Assembly: GCA_024408565.1 (NCBI GenBank)
Contig: JAKSUW010000007.1
Coordinates: forward strand, 1 to 48,404
Source of the DNA: Bacilli bacterium
GTDB lineage: Bacteria > Bacillota_I > Bacilli_A > RFN20 > CAG-826
Direction of reading: 5' to 3'
DNA length: 48,404 bases
Positions 15,480 to 24,940 of this stretch are shown here, one piece after another; the first letter of the stretch is position 1, and each line of letters opens with the position of its first letter. Below the pieces are notes generated by a model, which saw only the letters and a list, made by a program, of their open reading frames with translations, was not told the origin of the DNA and made no database searches. A program made the translations under genes and the position numbers.

Positions 15480-16319
15480 ATGGAAGCCAAGGGGAAAGTT
15501 TTAGCTACAGATTTAGATGGTACGCTCTTTTTCCCGAAGCGCCGTATTCGTATGCTTTCAAGCACGAATAAAAAGTTCGTGCGCCAATTTGTTGATAATG
15601 GTGGTCGCTTAGTGATTGTTTCGGGACGGAACCGTTTTTACGCCCAAAAAGTTATTCGCCGGATTAAGCGTCCAGCGGACGTGATTGGTTGTAATTCAGC
15701 GTTTATTATCGCTAATGGAAAAGATATTCAAACGACATTATTAGATAACAAGAATCTTGACCAGATTATTGAAGAGATTAAAAAGCGTTTTCATATCACA
15801 GGTATTTTCGTGATGAGTGATCGCTATAATCTCATCATTCCAAGAAGAGAGTTTTGGTGGTTACATCGCTTTGGTTACCACATTTATAACTTTATCCAAG
15901 GTACTTACAAAGAGCCTTCGATTCATAGTGATAAATTGTTGCACGCTGAATTAAAACACGGAAAAGTTTATAAAATTATGCTGTTCTTTGGCATCACTAG
16001 ACGGGCGAAACTACGGTCGTTAGGAGTCATTCGTGAATTACGCGAACTTTATCCCGCCTTTGAATTTTCTTGGTGCGGGCAACTCATCGAGATGACTAAA
16101 AAAGGTGTCACGAAAGCCAATGGGATAAAACATTATCTTGATTATCTAAAGATAAAACACGATAATATAATGGTCGTGGGAGACTCGGGTAACGATATCT
16201 CGATGCTTAAGAGTTTCAAACATAGTTTCTGTATGTCACATGCGCCACTTCATGTGAGCCAATACGCTCGTCACATTATTGACCGAGTGAGTGACATCGA
16301 AGATTATCTCACGAAATAA
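15480..16319 (+). CDS. Cof-type HAD hydrolase
   Basis: A 279-residue HAD phosphatase of the Cof/YkrA (IIB) type: motif I ATDLDGTLFF (residues 9-18), motif II VIVSGRN, a cap domain, and motif III/IV MVVGDSGNDISML near residue 230. Such enzymes dephosphorylate sugar phosphates, FMN or pyridoxal phosphate; the substrate cannot be told here. It starts one base after the hpf stop. A second Cof-type gene lies at 19820..20641, the two sharing only the motifs and general length. Confidence 0.9.
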   Translation: MEAKGKVLATDLDGTLFFPKRRIRMLSSTNKKFVRQFVDNGGRLVIVSGRNRFYAQKVIRRIKRPADVIGCNSAFIIANGKDIQTTLLDNKNLDQIIEEIKKRFHITGIFVMSDRYNLIIPRREFWWLHRFGYHIYNFIQGTYKEPSIHSDKLLHAELKHGKVYKIMLFFGITRRAKLRSLGVIRELRELYPAFEFSWCGQLIEMTKKGVTKANGIKHYLDYLKIKHDNIMVVGDSGNDISMLKSFKHSFCMSHAPLHVSQYARHIIDRVSDIEDYLTK

Positions 16320-16332
16320 CTGGAGGATATTT

Positions 16333-17205
16333 ATGAATAATTTTTCACTCTCAATCTTAACTTTACTTCACTATAACGTGATTGTTCGTGATACGTTAGA
16401 GTACGCTTTAAACCGTCCGACTTATACGGTGAAATCTTTCCAATACAAGAAAAGAGGCGTGATGGTGGAGATTGAACAACCAACGGTCTTAAAACAATTC
16501 TTAGACAAGAACCAAGAGATTGGTAAAAAGGTCTTAGATGAGATTAACGCTTTATACGCTGCGGTTTATAACGATGATTCCACAATCTGTAAAGTCGCGG
16601 GCGAAGAACTCCGGGTTGACCATGGTCAACACATTGCGATTTATGACACGGTGATTCCTCTTCACGAAGATGTGAAGCGCATTATTGATGCTCACCTTGG
16701 CTTTGCGAAAAAGAATAATCTTTTAGAAGATGATTTAATGAAACTCATCGCCGCCGACGAAAGAATGTACCGTGGCGTCATCTTCCTTTGCTTATACCGT
16801 GATTTAGAAGCGTTATTTATTGAATATAATAAAGCGAGAAACGAAGCGAAAGGCGCCTTAACACCTCAATCCAATTTCGTTCAAGGCGAATTATTAAAAA
16901 TCGTGAAACACATTCAATTTGTAAAAGACCATCAATCCGCGACCGATGAAGAATATTGGAACGTAGTGGATTATGTGATTCGGACGGTTGACCAGACAAG
17001 CGGCCGTCGGGCTTTACCAAAAGATAAGAACTTCAAAGTGATTTTCCAAGAAGGCAAAAAGCTCATTAATGAATTCGTGGGCAAGGCCGAGAAAGCTTGG
17101 AAAGAGTTATATGAACCCGCGGTGAATGAGTTATTAGAAAAGAGTAAGGCGGGGAATGGTCAAATTAAAGTTGACGTCAAAGCCCCTGAAGAAAAGAAAA
17201 ACTAA
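16333..17205 (+). CDS. Unrecognised soluble protein
   Basis: A 290-residue protein, largely helical in appearance, without signal peptide or membrane segment. The N-terminus (MNNFSLSILTLLHYNVIV) is mildly hydrophobic; the rest has many charged residues and a lysine-rich tail (KAPEEKKN). I recognise no family. GGAGG seven bases upstream of 16333 sets the start, in preference to an earlier in-frame ATG inside the HAD gene. It lies between a HAD hydrolase and a small membrane protein, three bases before the latter, with which it may work. Confidence 0.75.
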   Translation: MNNFSLSILTLLHYNVIVRDTLEYALNRPTYTVKSFQYKKRGVMVEIEQPTVLKQFLDKNQEIGKKVLDEINALYAAVYNDDSTICKVAGEELRVDHGQHIAIYDTVIPLHEDVKRIIDAHLGFAKKNNLLEDDLMKLIAADERMYRGVIFLCLYRDLEALFIEYNKARNEAKGALTPQSNFVQGELLKIVKHIQFVKDHQSATDEEYWNVVDYVIRTVDQTSGRRALPKDKNFKVIFQEGKKLINEFVGKAEKAWKELYEPAVNELLEKSKAGNGQIKVDVKAPEEKKN

Positions 17206-17208
17206 TTT

Positions 17209-17688
17209 ATGCATAAACTCAAAGACCTCCTAAAACGCTTTAGTAAACAAGAATTAATTCTCACTCTTTTTGCTTGGGGTGTGATGGTAGTTGGCTTTGT
17301 GTTTTTAATCTTAGGAATCGTCGCTAGTTATTTACCAGTTGATCATCCTTTGCCCGAAGCCCAAGCGAATTTCTCTTGGCGTTATCTTGGTTTAATTATT
17401 ATCGCAAGTGGCGCCGTTATTTATCTTGGGACTTTGTTATTTTTTGCGAAGCAAACCGACCGGGTTTTTGAAAAAGAGAAACGCCGGAAACAACGCTTAG
17501 AAGCGATGATGAGTGACTATAAAGATGAAAGTGAAACCGTCGTGGTGGGGCAAAATGGACAAATCGAAGAAAGCAAACCGGCCACTACCACCATTGCGCC
17601 AGAAGCTGAAGTTAATACTAAACCAGTTGAAGAACATAATACTTCCCTTGATAATGCGGTGATTGACGCCGAAATTAAAGGAAAATAA
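17209..17688 (+). CDS. Small two-pass membrane protein
   Basis: A 159-residue protein with two hydrophobic segments (about residues 18-42 and 60-83) followed by a basic stretch (EKEKRRKQRLEA) and a hydrophilic acidic tail rich in E, T and A. I recognise no family. The gene starts three bases after the previous stop and tyrS starts one base after its own stop, so it belongs to the hpf-tyrS run. The basic segment after the second membrane span suggests the tail is cytoplasmic. Confidence 0.7.
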   Translation: MHKLKDLLKRFSKQELILTLFAWGVMVVGFVFLILGIVASYLPVDHPLPEAQANFSWRYLGLIIIASGAVIYLGTLLFFAKQTDRVFEKEKRRKQRLEAMMSDYKDESETVVVGQNGQIEESKPATTTIAPEAEVNTKPVEEHNTSLDNAVIDAEIKGK

Positions 17689-17689
17689 T

Positions 17690-18889
17690 ATGGGCATTTA
17701 CGAAGAATTAGCGCAGCGTGGTCTTATTGCCCAGGTCACCGATGAAAAAGAAATTAAAGCGTTAATTAATCGTGGGGGAGCGAAGTTTTATATTGGCTTT
17801 GATCCGACCGCGGATTCTTTGCATGTTGGTCACTATGTGACACTCGCCTTAATGAAACGTTTGCAATTAGCGGGTAATACCCCAATTATCTTACTTGGTG
17901 GGGGAACCGGTTTAGTCGGTGATCCGAGTGGCAAGAGTGATATGCGCAAAATGTTAACGCGCGAAGAGATTAACCATAACTGTGAATGTTTTAAAAAACA
18001 GATTGCTCGTTTAATTGATTTAGATCATGCACTTGTACTTAATAATGCCGATTGGCTCGCTGATTTAAAATACGTCGAGATGTTACGGGAAGTTGGACCA
18101 CACTTTATGGTCAACAATATGCTCCGGGCGGAATGCTATAAACTCCGGATGGAAAAAGGTCTATCCTTTTTAGAATTTAACTATATGATGATGCAAGCCT
18201 ATGACTTCTATCATCTTTTTAAAGAATACGGCTGTCAGTTAGAATTTGGTGGCGATGATCAATGGAGCAATATGTTAGCCGGCACCGAACTCATTCGGAA
18301 GAAGACGGGAAAAGACGCCTACGCTTTAACGGTTAATCTTTTATTAACGAGCGAAGGTAAAAAGATGGGTAAAACTGAAAAAGGCGCTATCTGGCTTGAC
18401 GCGAAGAAAACGAGCCCATTTGATTTCTATCAATATTGGCGGAACGTTGATGATAAAGATGTGATTAAATGTTTAAAAATGTTAACCTTCTTATCATTAG
18501 ATAAGATTAGCGTTTTTGAAAAAGATTTTGCCCATAAAGTTAACGACGCTAAAGAAGTGTTGGCCTATGAGATGACTAAAGTGGTACATGGCGAAGATGA
18601 AGCAAAAAAATGTTTAACAATGGCCCATAATCTATTCGCGGGAAAAGGCGATCAAATGCCAACCGTTAAGATTGACGTTGGTGCGGATTTAGATATTAAA
18701 GATGTTTTAGTGTTAGCGAAAATCACGACGAGTAAAGGCGAAGCGCGGCGTTTAATTGAACAAAACGGCTTAAAGATTAATGACGAAAAAATCACGGATG
18801 TTAATTTACTAATTAAATTATCCGCTTTAAAAGCGGGTCTAAAAGTGCAGAAAGGCAAAAAAGTTTTTGTTAAAGTGCTTGCCGCATGA
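17690..18889 (+). CDS. tyrS: Tyrosyl-tRNA synthetase
   Basis: A 399-residue class Ic synthetase charging tRNA-Tyr. It shows YIGFDPTADSLHVGH (HIGH motif), GGDDQWSNM in the tyrosine pocket, and GKKMGKTEKG (KMSKS equivalent), with a C-terminal S4-like RNA-binding domain (SKGEARRLIEQNGLKIND). Start chosen at MGIYEEL (17690); earlier codons overlap the preceding gene. No T-box leader precedes it because it lies inside an operon. The TGA stop overlaps the ATG of the pseudouridine synthase (ATGA). Confidence 0.97.
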   Translation: MGIYEELAQRGLIAQVTDEKEIKALINRGGAKFYIGFDPTADSLHVGHYVTLALMKRLQLAGNTPIILLGGGTGLVGDPSGKSDMRKMLTREEINHNCECFKKQIARLIDLDHALVLNNADWLADLKYVEMLREVGPHFMVNNMLRAECYKLRMEKGLSFLEFNYMMMQAYDFYHLFKEYGCQLEFGGDDQWSNMLAGTELIRKKTGKDAYALTVNLLLTSEGKKMGKTEKGAIWLDAKKTSPFDFYQYWRNVDDKDVIKCLKMLTFLSLDKISVFEKDFAHKVNDAKEVLAYEMTKVVHGEDEAKKCLTMAHNLFAGKGDQMPTVKIDVGADLDIKDVLVLAKITTSKGEARRLIEQNGLKINDEKITDVNLLIKLSALKAGLKVQKGKKVFVKVLAA

Positions 18890-19839
18890 AAGAAATAATT
18901 ATTTCGCCATTAGAAAATCAACAAACCGCTTTTAAGTATGTAAAAAAATATTTAAAAGACGCCCCTTTATCATTTATTGAGAAATTATTTCGTAAGAAAG
19001 ATGTCAAAGTAAATAAGCATTGGGTGAAGAAAGACTACCTCTTAAAAACTAATGACCTTTTACAAATCTATGTGAAGGATGAACAATTAGAGGAATTCAC
19101 CAAACGTCCACGGCAAGTCGCCGCGAGTGTAAAAATTATGGTGGTGTATGAAGATGAGAATATCTTAATCTTAAATAAACCAAAAGGTGTTTTAGTGCAT
19201 GAAGATAAAAACGAAAAAGTTAACACACTCGCAAATGGTGTCATTACTTATTTAACGAATAAAGGCGAATATTCACCTTTATTTAATAACGCTTTTACAC
19301 CTGCTCCGTGTCACCGGTTAGACCGCAACACTTCTGGTTTAATTGTTTTTGCGAAGAACTTTGAATCACTCCAAGCGATGGAAAAACTTTTTAAAGAAAA
19401 ATCATCATTAGATAAATATTATTTAGCGTTAGTGGTGGGTGAGGTCAATAGTGATGGTGTAGTGAATGCGCCATTAAAGAAAGACGCGACGAGTGGTTTA
19501 GTGCGAGTAGCAAAGGATGGAAAAACCGCGATTAGCGAATATCAGGTCGTTAAAAAACTTCATGGCTATACTTTGCTGAAGATTCATCTTATCACCGGCC
19601 GGACGCACCAAATTCGCGTTCATATGGCCTATATCCATCATCCAGTGGTGGGCGATGGTAAGTATGGTGACTTTAAAGTTAACCGCGATTTTAAAGCGAA
19701 ATATAAATACGACACGCAGTTTTTATGCGCGAACGAATTACACTTTGACAAAGTGACTGGCAAATTAGCGTATCTATCAAATAAGACTTTCCACCAAGAC
19801 TTATCGGATAAAGAGAAAGCTATTTTAGCTTCTTTATAA
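18886..19839 (+). CDS. RluA-family 23S rRNA pseudouridine synthase
   Basis: A 317-residue pseudouridine synthase with an N-terminal S4-like domain (residues 1-70), and the catalytic motif HRLDRNTSGLIVFAK near residue 147 containing the essential Asp. LITGRTHQIRVHM and HPVVGDGKYG are also family marks. It most resembles RluC/RluD enzymes that modify the large-subunit rRNA; the exact site cannot be assigned. It overlaps tyrS by four bases at its start and a convergent HAD gene by 20 bases at its end. Confidence 0.92.
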   Translation: MKEIIISPLENQQTAFKYVKKYLKDAPLSFIEKLFRKKDVKVNKHWVKKDYLLKTNDLLQIYVKDEQLEEFTKRPRQVAASVKIMVVYEDENILILNKPKGVLVHEDKNEKVNTLANGVITYLTNKGEYSPLFNNAFTPAPCHRLDRNTSGLIVFAKNFESLQAMEKLFKEKSSLDKYYLALVVGEVNSDGVVNAPLKKDATSGLVRVAKDGKTAISEYQVVKKLHGYTLLKIHLITGRTHQIRVHMAYIHHPVVGDGKYGDFKVNRDFKAKYKYDTQFLCANELHFDKVTGKLAYLSNKTFHQDLSDKEKAILASL

Positions 19840-20641
19840 TCGCTTTAACTTCTTTTTTTACGCCTTCGTGTTCGTTATCGTGACGGGTTTCGTGCTTGGC
19901 GAATTTCTTAATATCGGGTTTCGCGTTTTTCATAACATAGGAATTAGGTAATTCACGGAGCATCTCAATATCATTAAGATCATCGCCAAAGGCGAAAACG
20001 TTATCGATATCAACTTTTAATTCTTTTGCGAGGCGAATAATCGCCGCGGCTTTATTTGAATAAATGTTAAAGATTTCAATGAAACCTTGATAATCATCGA
20101 CCCAGCAGCGAACATCGCAACCAGTTCTATCGAATAATTGTTTTAGTTTTGCTTGATCGAAGTCACGGTCTTCTAATTCCATGAGGAAAGTCATAACCGG
20201 GTGTTTAAGATTTTCTTCTAAGGTCCCGTAAACGACTTTCATGTTGGTCAACCAGAATTCAGGTTGTAAATATGCATCTTTATTTGTGATATAAATCTCT
20301 TTATCGGTTTCACAAATGATGTTTTTGATTTTAAATTTGGCATTAACAAGCTTAACGATATTTTTAATCGTATCGGGTGGAAAATAAATCCGGTGGTCTT
20401 TCTTTTCATTATTCGGATAATGAATATGAAGACCATTTAAGGCGATAATGGGGGAAGTTAAACCAAGGTCACTTTGGAACTTTTCAATATTGCGCGCGGG
20501 TCGACCACTACATAAAACAATCTTATAACCGCGTTTAATAATGCGCTTTAAATAGCGTTTAGTAAAATACGGGATTTCTTTATTTTTTGGTAAAAGCGTT
20601 CCGTCTAAATCAAACGCAAAAAGAATATCACTGGTTTTCAT
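19820..20641 (-). CDS. Cof-type HAD hydrolase
   Basis: A 273-residue HAD phosphatase (IIB cap): motif I FAFDLDGTLLPKN (residues 8-20), motif II IVLCSGRPARN, and motif IV VFAFGDDLNDIEML near residue 218. The substrate is not evident. Its start overlaps the end of trpS by 14 bases, so the two are co-transcribed, and its 3' end overlaps the pseudouridine synthase on the other strand by 20 bases, with no room for a separate terminator. Confidence 0.9.
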   Translation of the reverse strand: MKTSDILFAFDLDGTLLPKNKEIPYFTKRYLKRIIKRGYKIVLCSGRPARNIEKFQSDLGLTSPIIALNGLHIHYPNNEKKDHRIYFPPDTIKNIVKLVNAKFKIKNIICETDKEIYITNKDAYLQPEFWLTNMKVVYGTLEENLKHPVMTFLMELEDRDFDQAKLKQLFDRTGCDVRCWVDDYQGFIEIFNIYSNKAAAIIRLAKELKVDIDNVFAFGDDLNDIEMLRELPNSYVMKNAKPDIKKFAKHETRHDNEHEGVKKEVKAIIKKLK

Positions 20642-21614
20642 CTAATAGGCCAACGGCGTGTTTAATGCGTTTAAGCGTTGCGTTCGCCACAACACTCGCT
20701 TTCTTAGCACCTGCGTGAAGGATGTCCAACACCTTACCGCTACGAATGATTTCTTGATAACGTTTTTGGAAGGGTTCAAGTTCAGCGACCACCGCATCGG
20801 CCACCGCTTTTTTAAAGTCGCCATAGCGATACCCTTTAAAATGCGCTTCAGCGGCTTGTAAGTCGATGTCTTTTAAAGCGGCGTAGATAACTAAAAGGTT
20901 AGAAATACCGGGTTTATGTTCGACATCGTATTTTATTTCGCTCCCACTATCAGTGACCGCACTCATAATTTTTTTTCGGACTGTCGCCATATCATCTTTT
21001 AAATAGATGTCACCTTTTACATCAGATTTACTCATTTTTTTAGTGGGATCAGATAAGGACATAATCCGCTTACCAACTTTACCGACTTCCGCTTTTGGCA
21101 TAATGAGAACTTTGCCATAACGTTTATTAAAACGATTTACTAAGTCACGAGTTAATTCGATGTGTTGAGTTTGGTCTTCGCCGACAGGAACGATATTAGC
21201 ATCATAAAGCAAAATATCCGCACTCATTAAGACGGGATAGGCAAATAAACCTAAACCAATCGCACTATCTTTCATCGTGTGTGATTTTTCTTTAAACTGG
21301 GTCATTCGACTTAACTCGCCCATGTATAAATAGTTTTGGAGGATGGCGTTAGCCTCTGCGTGAGCGCTCACTTCGCTTTGTAAAAAGAGGGTGCACTTTT
21401 TTGGATCAAGGCCACTTGCTAAATAAAAGGCGGCAATATCTAAACTATTACTCCGTAATACTTTGGGATCAATTGGTAAAGTTAAGGCGTGTAAGTCCGC
21501 AATAAAAATGAAACATTCACCCTTGTCTTGAAAGGTTTTGAAGTTTCTTAAGGCGCCAATATAATTCCCTAAGGTTAATTGGCCAGTTGGTTTAATGCCA
21601 CTTAAAATCCGCAT
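20628..21614 (-). CDS. trpS: Tryptophanyl-tRNA synthetase
   Basis: A 328-residue class Ic synthetase charging tRNA-Trp: SGIKPTGQLTLGNYIGAL (HIGH-equivalent TLGN), PVGEDQTQHIEL and KKMSKSD. Length is typical. The ATG has TAGGAG upstream and a promoter with TTGATG (21665..21660) and TATAAT (21640..21635). No T-box leader is present in the 13-base leader. It is divergent from spx, whose promoter interleaves with its own. Confidence 0.97.
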   Translation of the reverse strand: MRILSGIKPTGQLTLGNYIGALRNFKTFQDKGECFIFIADLHALTLPIDPKVLRSNSLDIAAFYLASGLDPKKCTLFLQSEVSAHAEANAILQNYLYMGELSRMTQFKEKSHTMKDSAIGLGLFAYPVLMSADILLYDANIVPVGEDQTQHIELTRDLVNRFNKRYGKVLIMPKAEVGKVGKRIMSLSDPTKKMSKSDVKGDIYLKDDMATVRKKIMSAVTDSGSEIKYDVEHKPGISNLLVIYAALKDIDLQAAEAHFKGYRYGDFKKAVADAVVAELEPFQKRYQEIIRSGKVLDILHAGAKKASVVANATLKRIKHAVGLLDENQ

Positions 21615-21634
21615 ACTAAACTCCTAACGATATT

Positions 21635-21665
21635 ATTATATCTTTCTTTACACTTTTTACATCAA
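21635..21665 (-). promoter_or_regulatory. Promoter of trpS
   Basis: On the minus strand -35 TTGATG (21665..21660) and -10 TATAAT (21640..21635), 19 bases apart, start near 21628; the leader is short and carries TAGGAG (21626..21621). It overlaps the divergent spx promoter. Confidence 0.55.
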
Positions 21666-21682
21666 AAACTATAATTTAGATA
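21647..21682 (+). promoter_or_regulatory. Promoter of spx giving a leaderless mRNA
   Basis: -35 TTTACA (21647..21652), 17 bases, -10 TATAAT (21670..21675); the predicted start (seven bases after the box) is 21682, the A of the ATG. No Shine-Dalgarno exists upstream. Confidence 0.65.
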
Positions 21683-22116
21683 TGCTAAAAGTCTACATTT
21701 CACCATCGTGTCAAAGCTGCCGAAAAGTTCGTGAATTCTTTAAGCGGCGGAAGATTCCGTTTCAAGAGATAAATATTTTTAAGGACCTTAATTATGGCGA
21801 TCTTCTTTATCTACTTACCAAAAGTGATAATGGCACGGATGATATCATTTCTTTGCGTAGCAAAATTGTTAAAGAACAGAAAATTGATTTCAATAAAATG
21901 AAACTGAGTGAGACGATTAATTTTATTCTCCATAACCCGAGCGTTTTAAAACGACCCATCATTGTGAATAGCCAAGAAATGCAGGTCGGCTATAACGCTT
22001 ACGATATCACGAGTTTTATCCCCCGAGCACGTGAACTCGCGAAGGCAAAGTGCAACCAAAGCGATTGCCCGACTTTTAAAACTTGCGAGCATAACACTGA
22101 TTATTTAAGAAAGTAA
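21682..22116 (+). CDS. spx: Spx/ArsC-family redox regulator with a Cys-rich tail
   Basis: A 144-residue thioredoxin-fold protein. CxxC is at Cys10 and Cys13 (SPSCQSCRKVREFF), with DIISLRS and RPIIV as in Spx, which binds the RNA polymerase alpha subunit and turns on thiol-stress genes. Unlike the roughly 131-residue Bacillus Spx, it ends in an added segment with Cys124, Cys129, Cys135 and His137. This could be a second metal or thiol sensor; the idea is inference. The mRNA is predicted leaderless. An arsenate-reductase-like role is less likely because of the CxxC. Confidence 0.88.
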   Translation: MLKVYISPSCQSCRKVREFFKRRKIPFQEINIFKDLNYGDLLYLLTKSDNGTDDIISLRSKIVKEQKIDFNKMKLSETINFILHNPSVLKRPIIVNSQEMQVGYNAYDITSFIPRARELAKAKCNQSDCPTFKTCEHNTDYLRK

Positions 22117-22120
22117 ATAA

Positions 22121-22660
22121 TCATTTATTTAAACTAGCGATAATGTTTTCAACCGGAAGCCCAACTACATTATCGTAGCTACCATCAATTGATTTAACTA
22201 AAGGATATCTATCTTGAATACCATAGGCGCCGGCCTTACCTTTCGCTAAACCTTTACTAACATATTCATTAATTAAAGAAGTCGATAATTTATTAAAGGT
22301 CACTTTAGTTTTAACGGTCCGCTTAATGGATCGCTTTTGACCTAGATAAACATAACCACTTATGACAATATGTGTTTTATTACTTAAAAGTTTTAAGATG
22401 CGAATCGCGTCTTTATCATCTTTTGGTTTATTAATAATTTTATTATTTAAGACAACAATCGTGTCGCACGCTAAGACATCGTCATGAGGGTAACGCTTCT
22501 TCACTTCATTCGCTTTTAGCTCCGCTAATTTAAGCGGATAGATCGCGATAGGAAAATGGTAGTGACGCTCATCAATATTTGGTTTAACGACTTTAAAACG
22601 ATGAGTTATTTTCTTAATTAATTCTTTTCTTCGGGGTGAAGAAGACGCTAAGATGAGCAT
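22121..22660 (-). CDS. maf: Maf family nucleotide pyrophosphatase
   Basis: A 179-residue Maf protein: N-terminal ILASSSPRRKELI, VLACDTIVVLNN, and KAGAYGIQDR with the family's conserved Gln-Asp. Maf enzymes hydrolyse non-canonical dNTP/NTP such as dTTP/UTP or m5UTP and influence septation. It overlaps the last base of the RNase J gene upstream, so the two form an operon. Convergent with spx, separated by four bases. Confidence 0.93.
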   Translation of the reverse strand: MLILASSSPRRKELIKKITHRFKVVKPNIDERHYHFPIAIYPLKLAELKANEVKKRYPHDDVLACDTIVVLNNKIINKPKDDKDAIRILKLLSNKTHIVISGYVYLGQKRSIKRTVKTKVTFNKLSTSLINEYVSKGLAKGKAGAYGIQDRYPLVKSIDGSYDNVVGLPVENIIASLNK

Positions 22661-24330
22661 TAGTTACTCGTTAATAAAATTGGCACAATGAGTGGGTTAC
22701 GTTCCGTCACTTGGCGAATCGCGTTAAGCGCGGTTGATAACATCTTCGCTTTAATTTCTTCGTTACTAAGACGTAAGGAATGAATGAGTTCATCATAAAC
22801 CGCGTTTTCAACGACGGTCCGGAACTTATCTTCGTTATTAATGACGAAGCCTTTGTAATAAACCCGGGGTCGCTTTAATAATTTATGGTCACGGTTATCA
22901 ATGGTCGCTGTAATAGCGATTAGTCCTTCTTCTTTTAGCATCTTCCGTTCCCGGATGATGTTACTAGAAATACCATTAATGTTATAGCCATCAAGATAAA
23001 TATCATCCACGGGTACATTCTTGCCACGCGTGACGATATGATTACGAAGCACTAAGGAGTTACCATTATCGTTAATAAAGATGTTTTCCTTCGGAATACC
23101 AAGACTTTCGGCAATCATCGCATGAAGTTTAAGCATCCGGTATTCACCATGATCAGGCATAAAGTATTTAGGTTGAAAGAGTTTTAACATTAAACGTAAT
23201 TCTTGGCGACTTGGGTGGCCAGAACTATGGAGTGAGAACATGCCGTTAGTTAAAACGTTCGCACCGCGTTTACTAAGCGTGTTAATTAAACGATCAATCG
23301 CTTCGCCATTCCCGGGGATTGGTGAAGAGGAAAAGACGATGGTATCACCGGGGACTACATGAATACTTTTATGCTCGCCCGCGGCAATCTTGCTGAGCGC
23401 GGCATTAACTTCACCTTGCGAGCCCGTACAAATAATACAAATTTCGTGCGTCTTAAAATTATTCACATTTTCGCTATTAATGATTGCGTCATCGGGAATT
23501 TTGATATAACCATATTTACGTGATACTTGAATCGCAAATTCCATACTCCGACCCACAATTGCAATTTTGCGGTGATGACGGTACGCCGCAATTGCCACTT
23601 GTTGAATCCGCGAAATATTACTACTAAAGGTGGAAACAATAATACGGCCCGGTGCTTTCCGGAAAACATCGTTTAACGATTGAAAAACATTTTTCTCACT
23701 TGGGGTATAGCCTTCGATTTCGGCGTTCGTGGAATCACTAAGTAATAAATCCACCCCTTGTTCGCCAAAGTGCGCAATTTTGTTTAATTCCATTTGTTCG
23801 CCAACGGGTGTTAAATCAACTTTAAAGTCACCTGTGGTAGCGATACGACCTTCTTTCGTATCAATCACGATGCCATAGGCGTCAGGAATAGAGTGGGTGA
23901 CTCGGAAGAAATTAATTTTAAATTCATCGCCATTAATTTTTAAATGGGAATTCGCGTTATATTCGACGATATTAATTGGTTCCCGCACCCGCATCATGTC
24001 AAGTTTATGACGGATGAGCTCAGCTGCAAGTTTTGGGGCATAAACGGTGGGGATATGAACCATTTGGATTAAAAACGGAATACCACCAATATGGTCTTCA
24101 TGACCATGCGTAATAATTAAAGCTTTAATCTTGTGTTTATTTAATTTAAGGTGCGTGTAATCTGGGATGACATAGTCAACACCGGGTAAATTGGCTTCAG
24201 GGAATTTCACACCGGCGTCGATTAAAACAATCGACTGTTCGGTTTCAAGGCAATAAGTATTTTTACCAACTTCGCCTAAACCCCCAAGCGCATAGATAGA
24301 AACACCATCATGGCTAGAAAAGTTATTCAT
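22660..24330 (-). CDS. rnj: Ribonuclease J
   Basis: A 556-residue metallo-beta-lactamase/beta-CASP nuclease: THGHEDHIGG (zinc site), TGDFKVD, SDSTNAE, FSSNISRIQQV (beta-CASP) and SSGHPSRQEL, with a C-terminal domain. RNase J degrades mRNA 5' to 3' and processes rRNA; in Bacilli it replaces RNase E. No Shine-Dalgarno precedes the ATG; a TACAAT-like -10 lies roughly 20-25 bases upstream. Whether it is J1 or J2 cannot be told from one copy. Followed by maf. Confidence 0.95.
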   Translation of the reverse strand: MNNFSSHDGVSIYALGGLGEVGKNTYCLETEQSIVLIDAGVKFPEANLPGVDYVIPDYTHLKLNKHKIKALIITHGHEDHIGGIPFLIQMVHIPTVYAPKLAAELIRHKLDMMRVREPINIVEYNANSHLKINGDEFKINFFRVTHSIPDAYGIVIDTKEGRIATTGDFKVDLTPVGEQMELNKIAHFGEQGVDLLLSDSTNAEIEGYTPSEKNVFQSLNDVFRKAPGRIIVSTFSSNISRIQQVAIAAYRHHRKIAIVGRSMEFAIQVSRKYGYIKIPDDAIINSENVNNFKTHEICIICTGSQGEVNAALSKIAAGEHKSIHVVPGDTIVFSSSPIPGNGEAIDRLINTLSKRGANVLTNGMFSLHSSGHPSRQELRLMLKLFQPKYFMPDHGEYRMLKLHAMIAESLGIPKENIFINDNGNSLVLRNHIVTRGKNVPVDDIYLDGYNINGISSNIIRERKMLKEEGLIAITATIDNRDHKLLKRPRVYYKGFVINNEDKFRTVVENAVYDELIHSLRLSNEEIKAKMLSTALNAIRQVTERNPLIVPILLTSN

Positions 24331-24388
24331 AATTTAAAAAATGGTAATGATATTGTATAGCAATTTCTCCAAGATTACTAATTATTTA

Positions 24389-24940
24389 TTAAAGCGCAAT
24401 AAAATCTTCGGGCGCTGACAAAGGATCAAGTTTATTAATCCGGTCATAATATAGAATACCCGAAAGGTGATCAATTTCGTGTTGTAAAACAATCGCTTCT
24501 AGGCCTTGCGCTTTAAAGGAAACGTTTTGTTTTAATAAAGCGTCATAGCCTTCCACGCGAATGGCGTAATGACGGAAGACGTAGCCTTCGTGCGTTTCGT
24601 CAACACTTAAACAGCCTTCGCCACCTTTTAAGTAGCATTGTTTAGCGCTTGTGGAAACAATCTTTGGGTTCACGAGGGCGTGCGAGACTTCTTGTCCATC
24701 TTCATTAGTTAAATGAACCACAATCATTTTTTTATTAATGCCGATTTGGGGAGCGGCTAAACCAATCCCTTCGCGCACATCCGGATGCGTTTTGCGGTAG
24801 TTTTCGTCTTGGCTATTTTTTAAATATTCCATCATATCGCTAATCGTTTCTTCGTCTTCTTTACTAATCGGTAAAGTGACATCGACTGATTTATTACGAA
24901 GACTTGGGTTATTGTCTTTAACAATATTAAGTTTCTTATT
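24389..24940 (-). other. def: Peptide deformylase domain of the fusion gene
   Basis: The segment coding residues about 604-786. It begins KLNIVKDNNPSLR, as free deformylases do, so the whole catalytic domain is present, and includes the three canonical motifs. It may be the cell's only deformylase; this window cannot show that. Confidence 0.9.

Noticed and set aside
19820-19839. Frameshift or assembly error at the overlapping 3' ends of the pseudouridine synthase and HAD genes
   Set aside because: Both proteins have normal length and ends; convergent 20-bp overlap is compatible with the compact genome.
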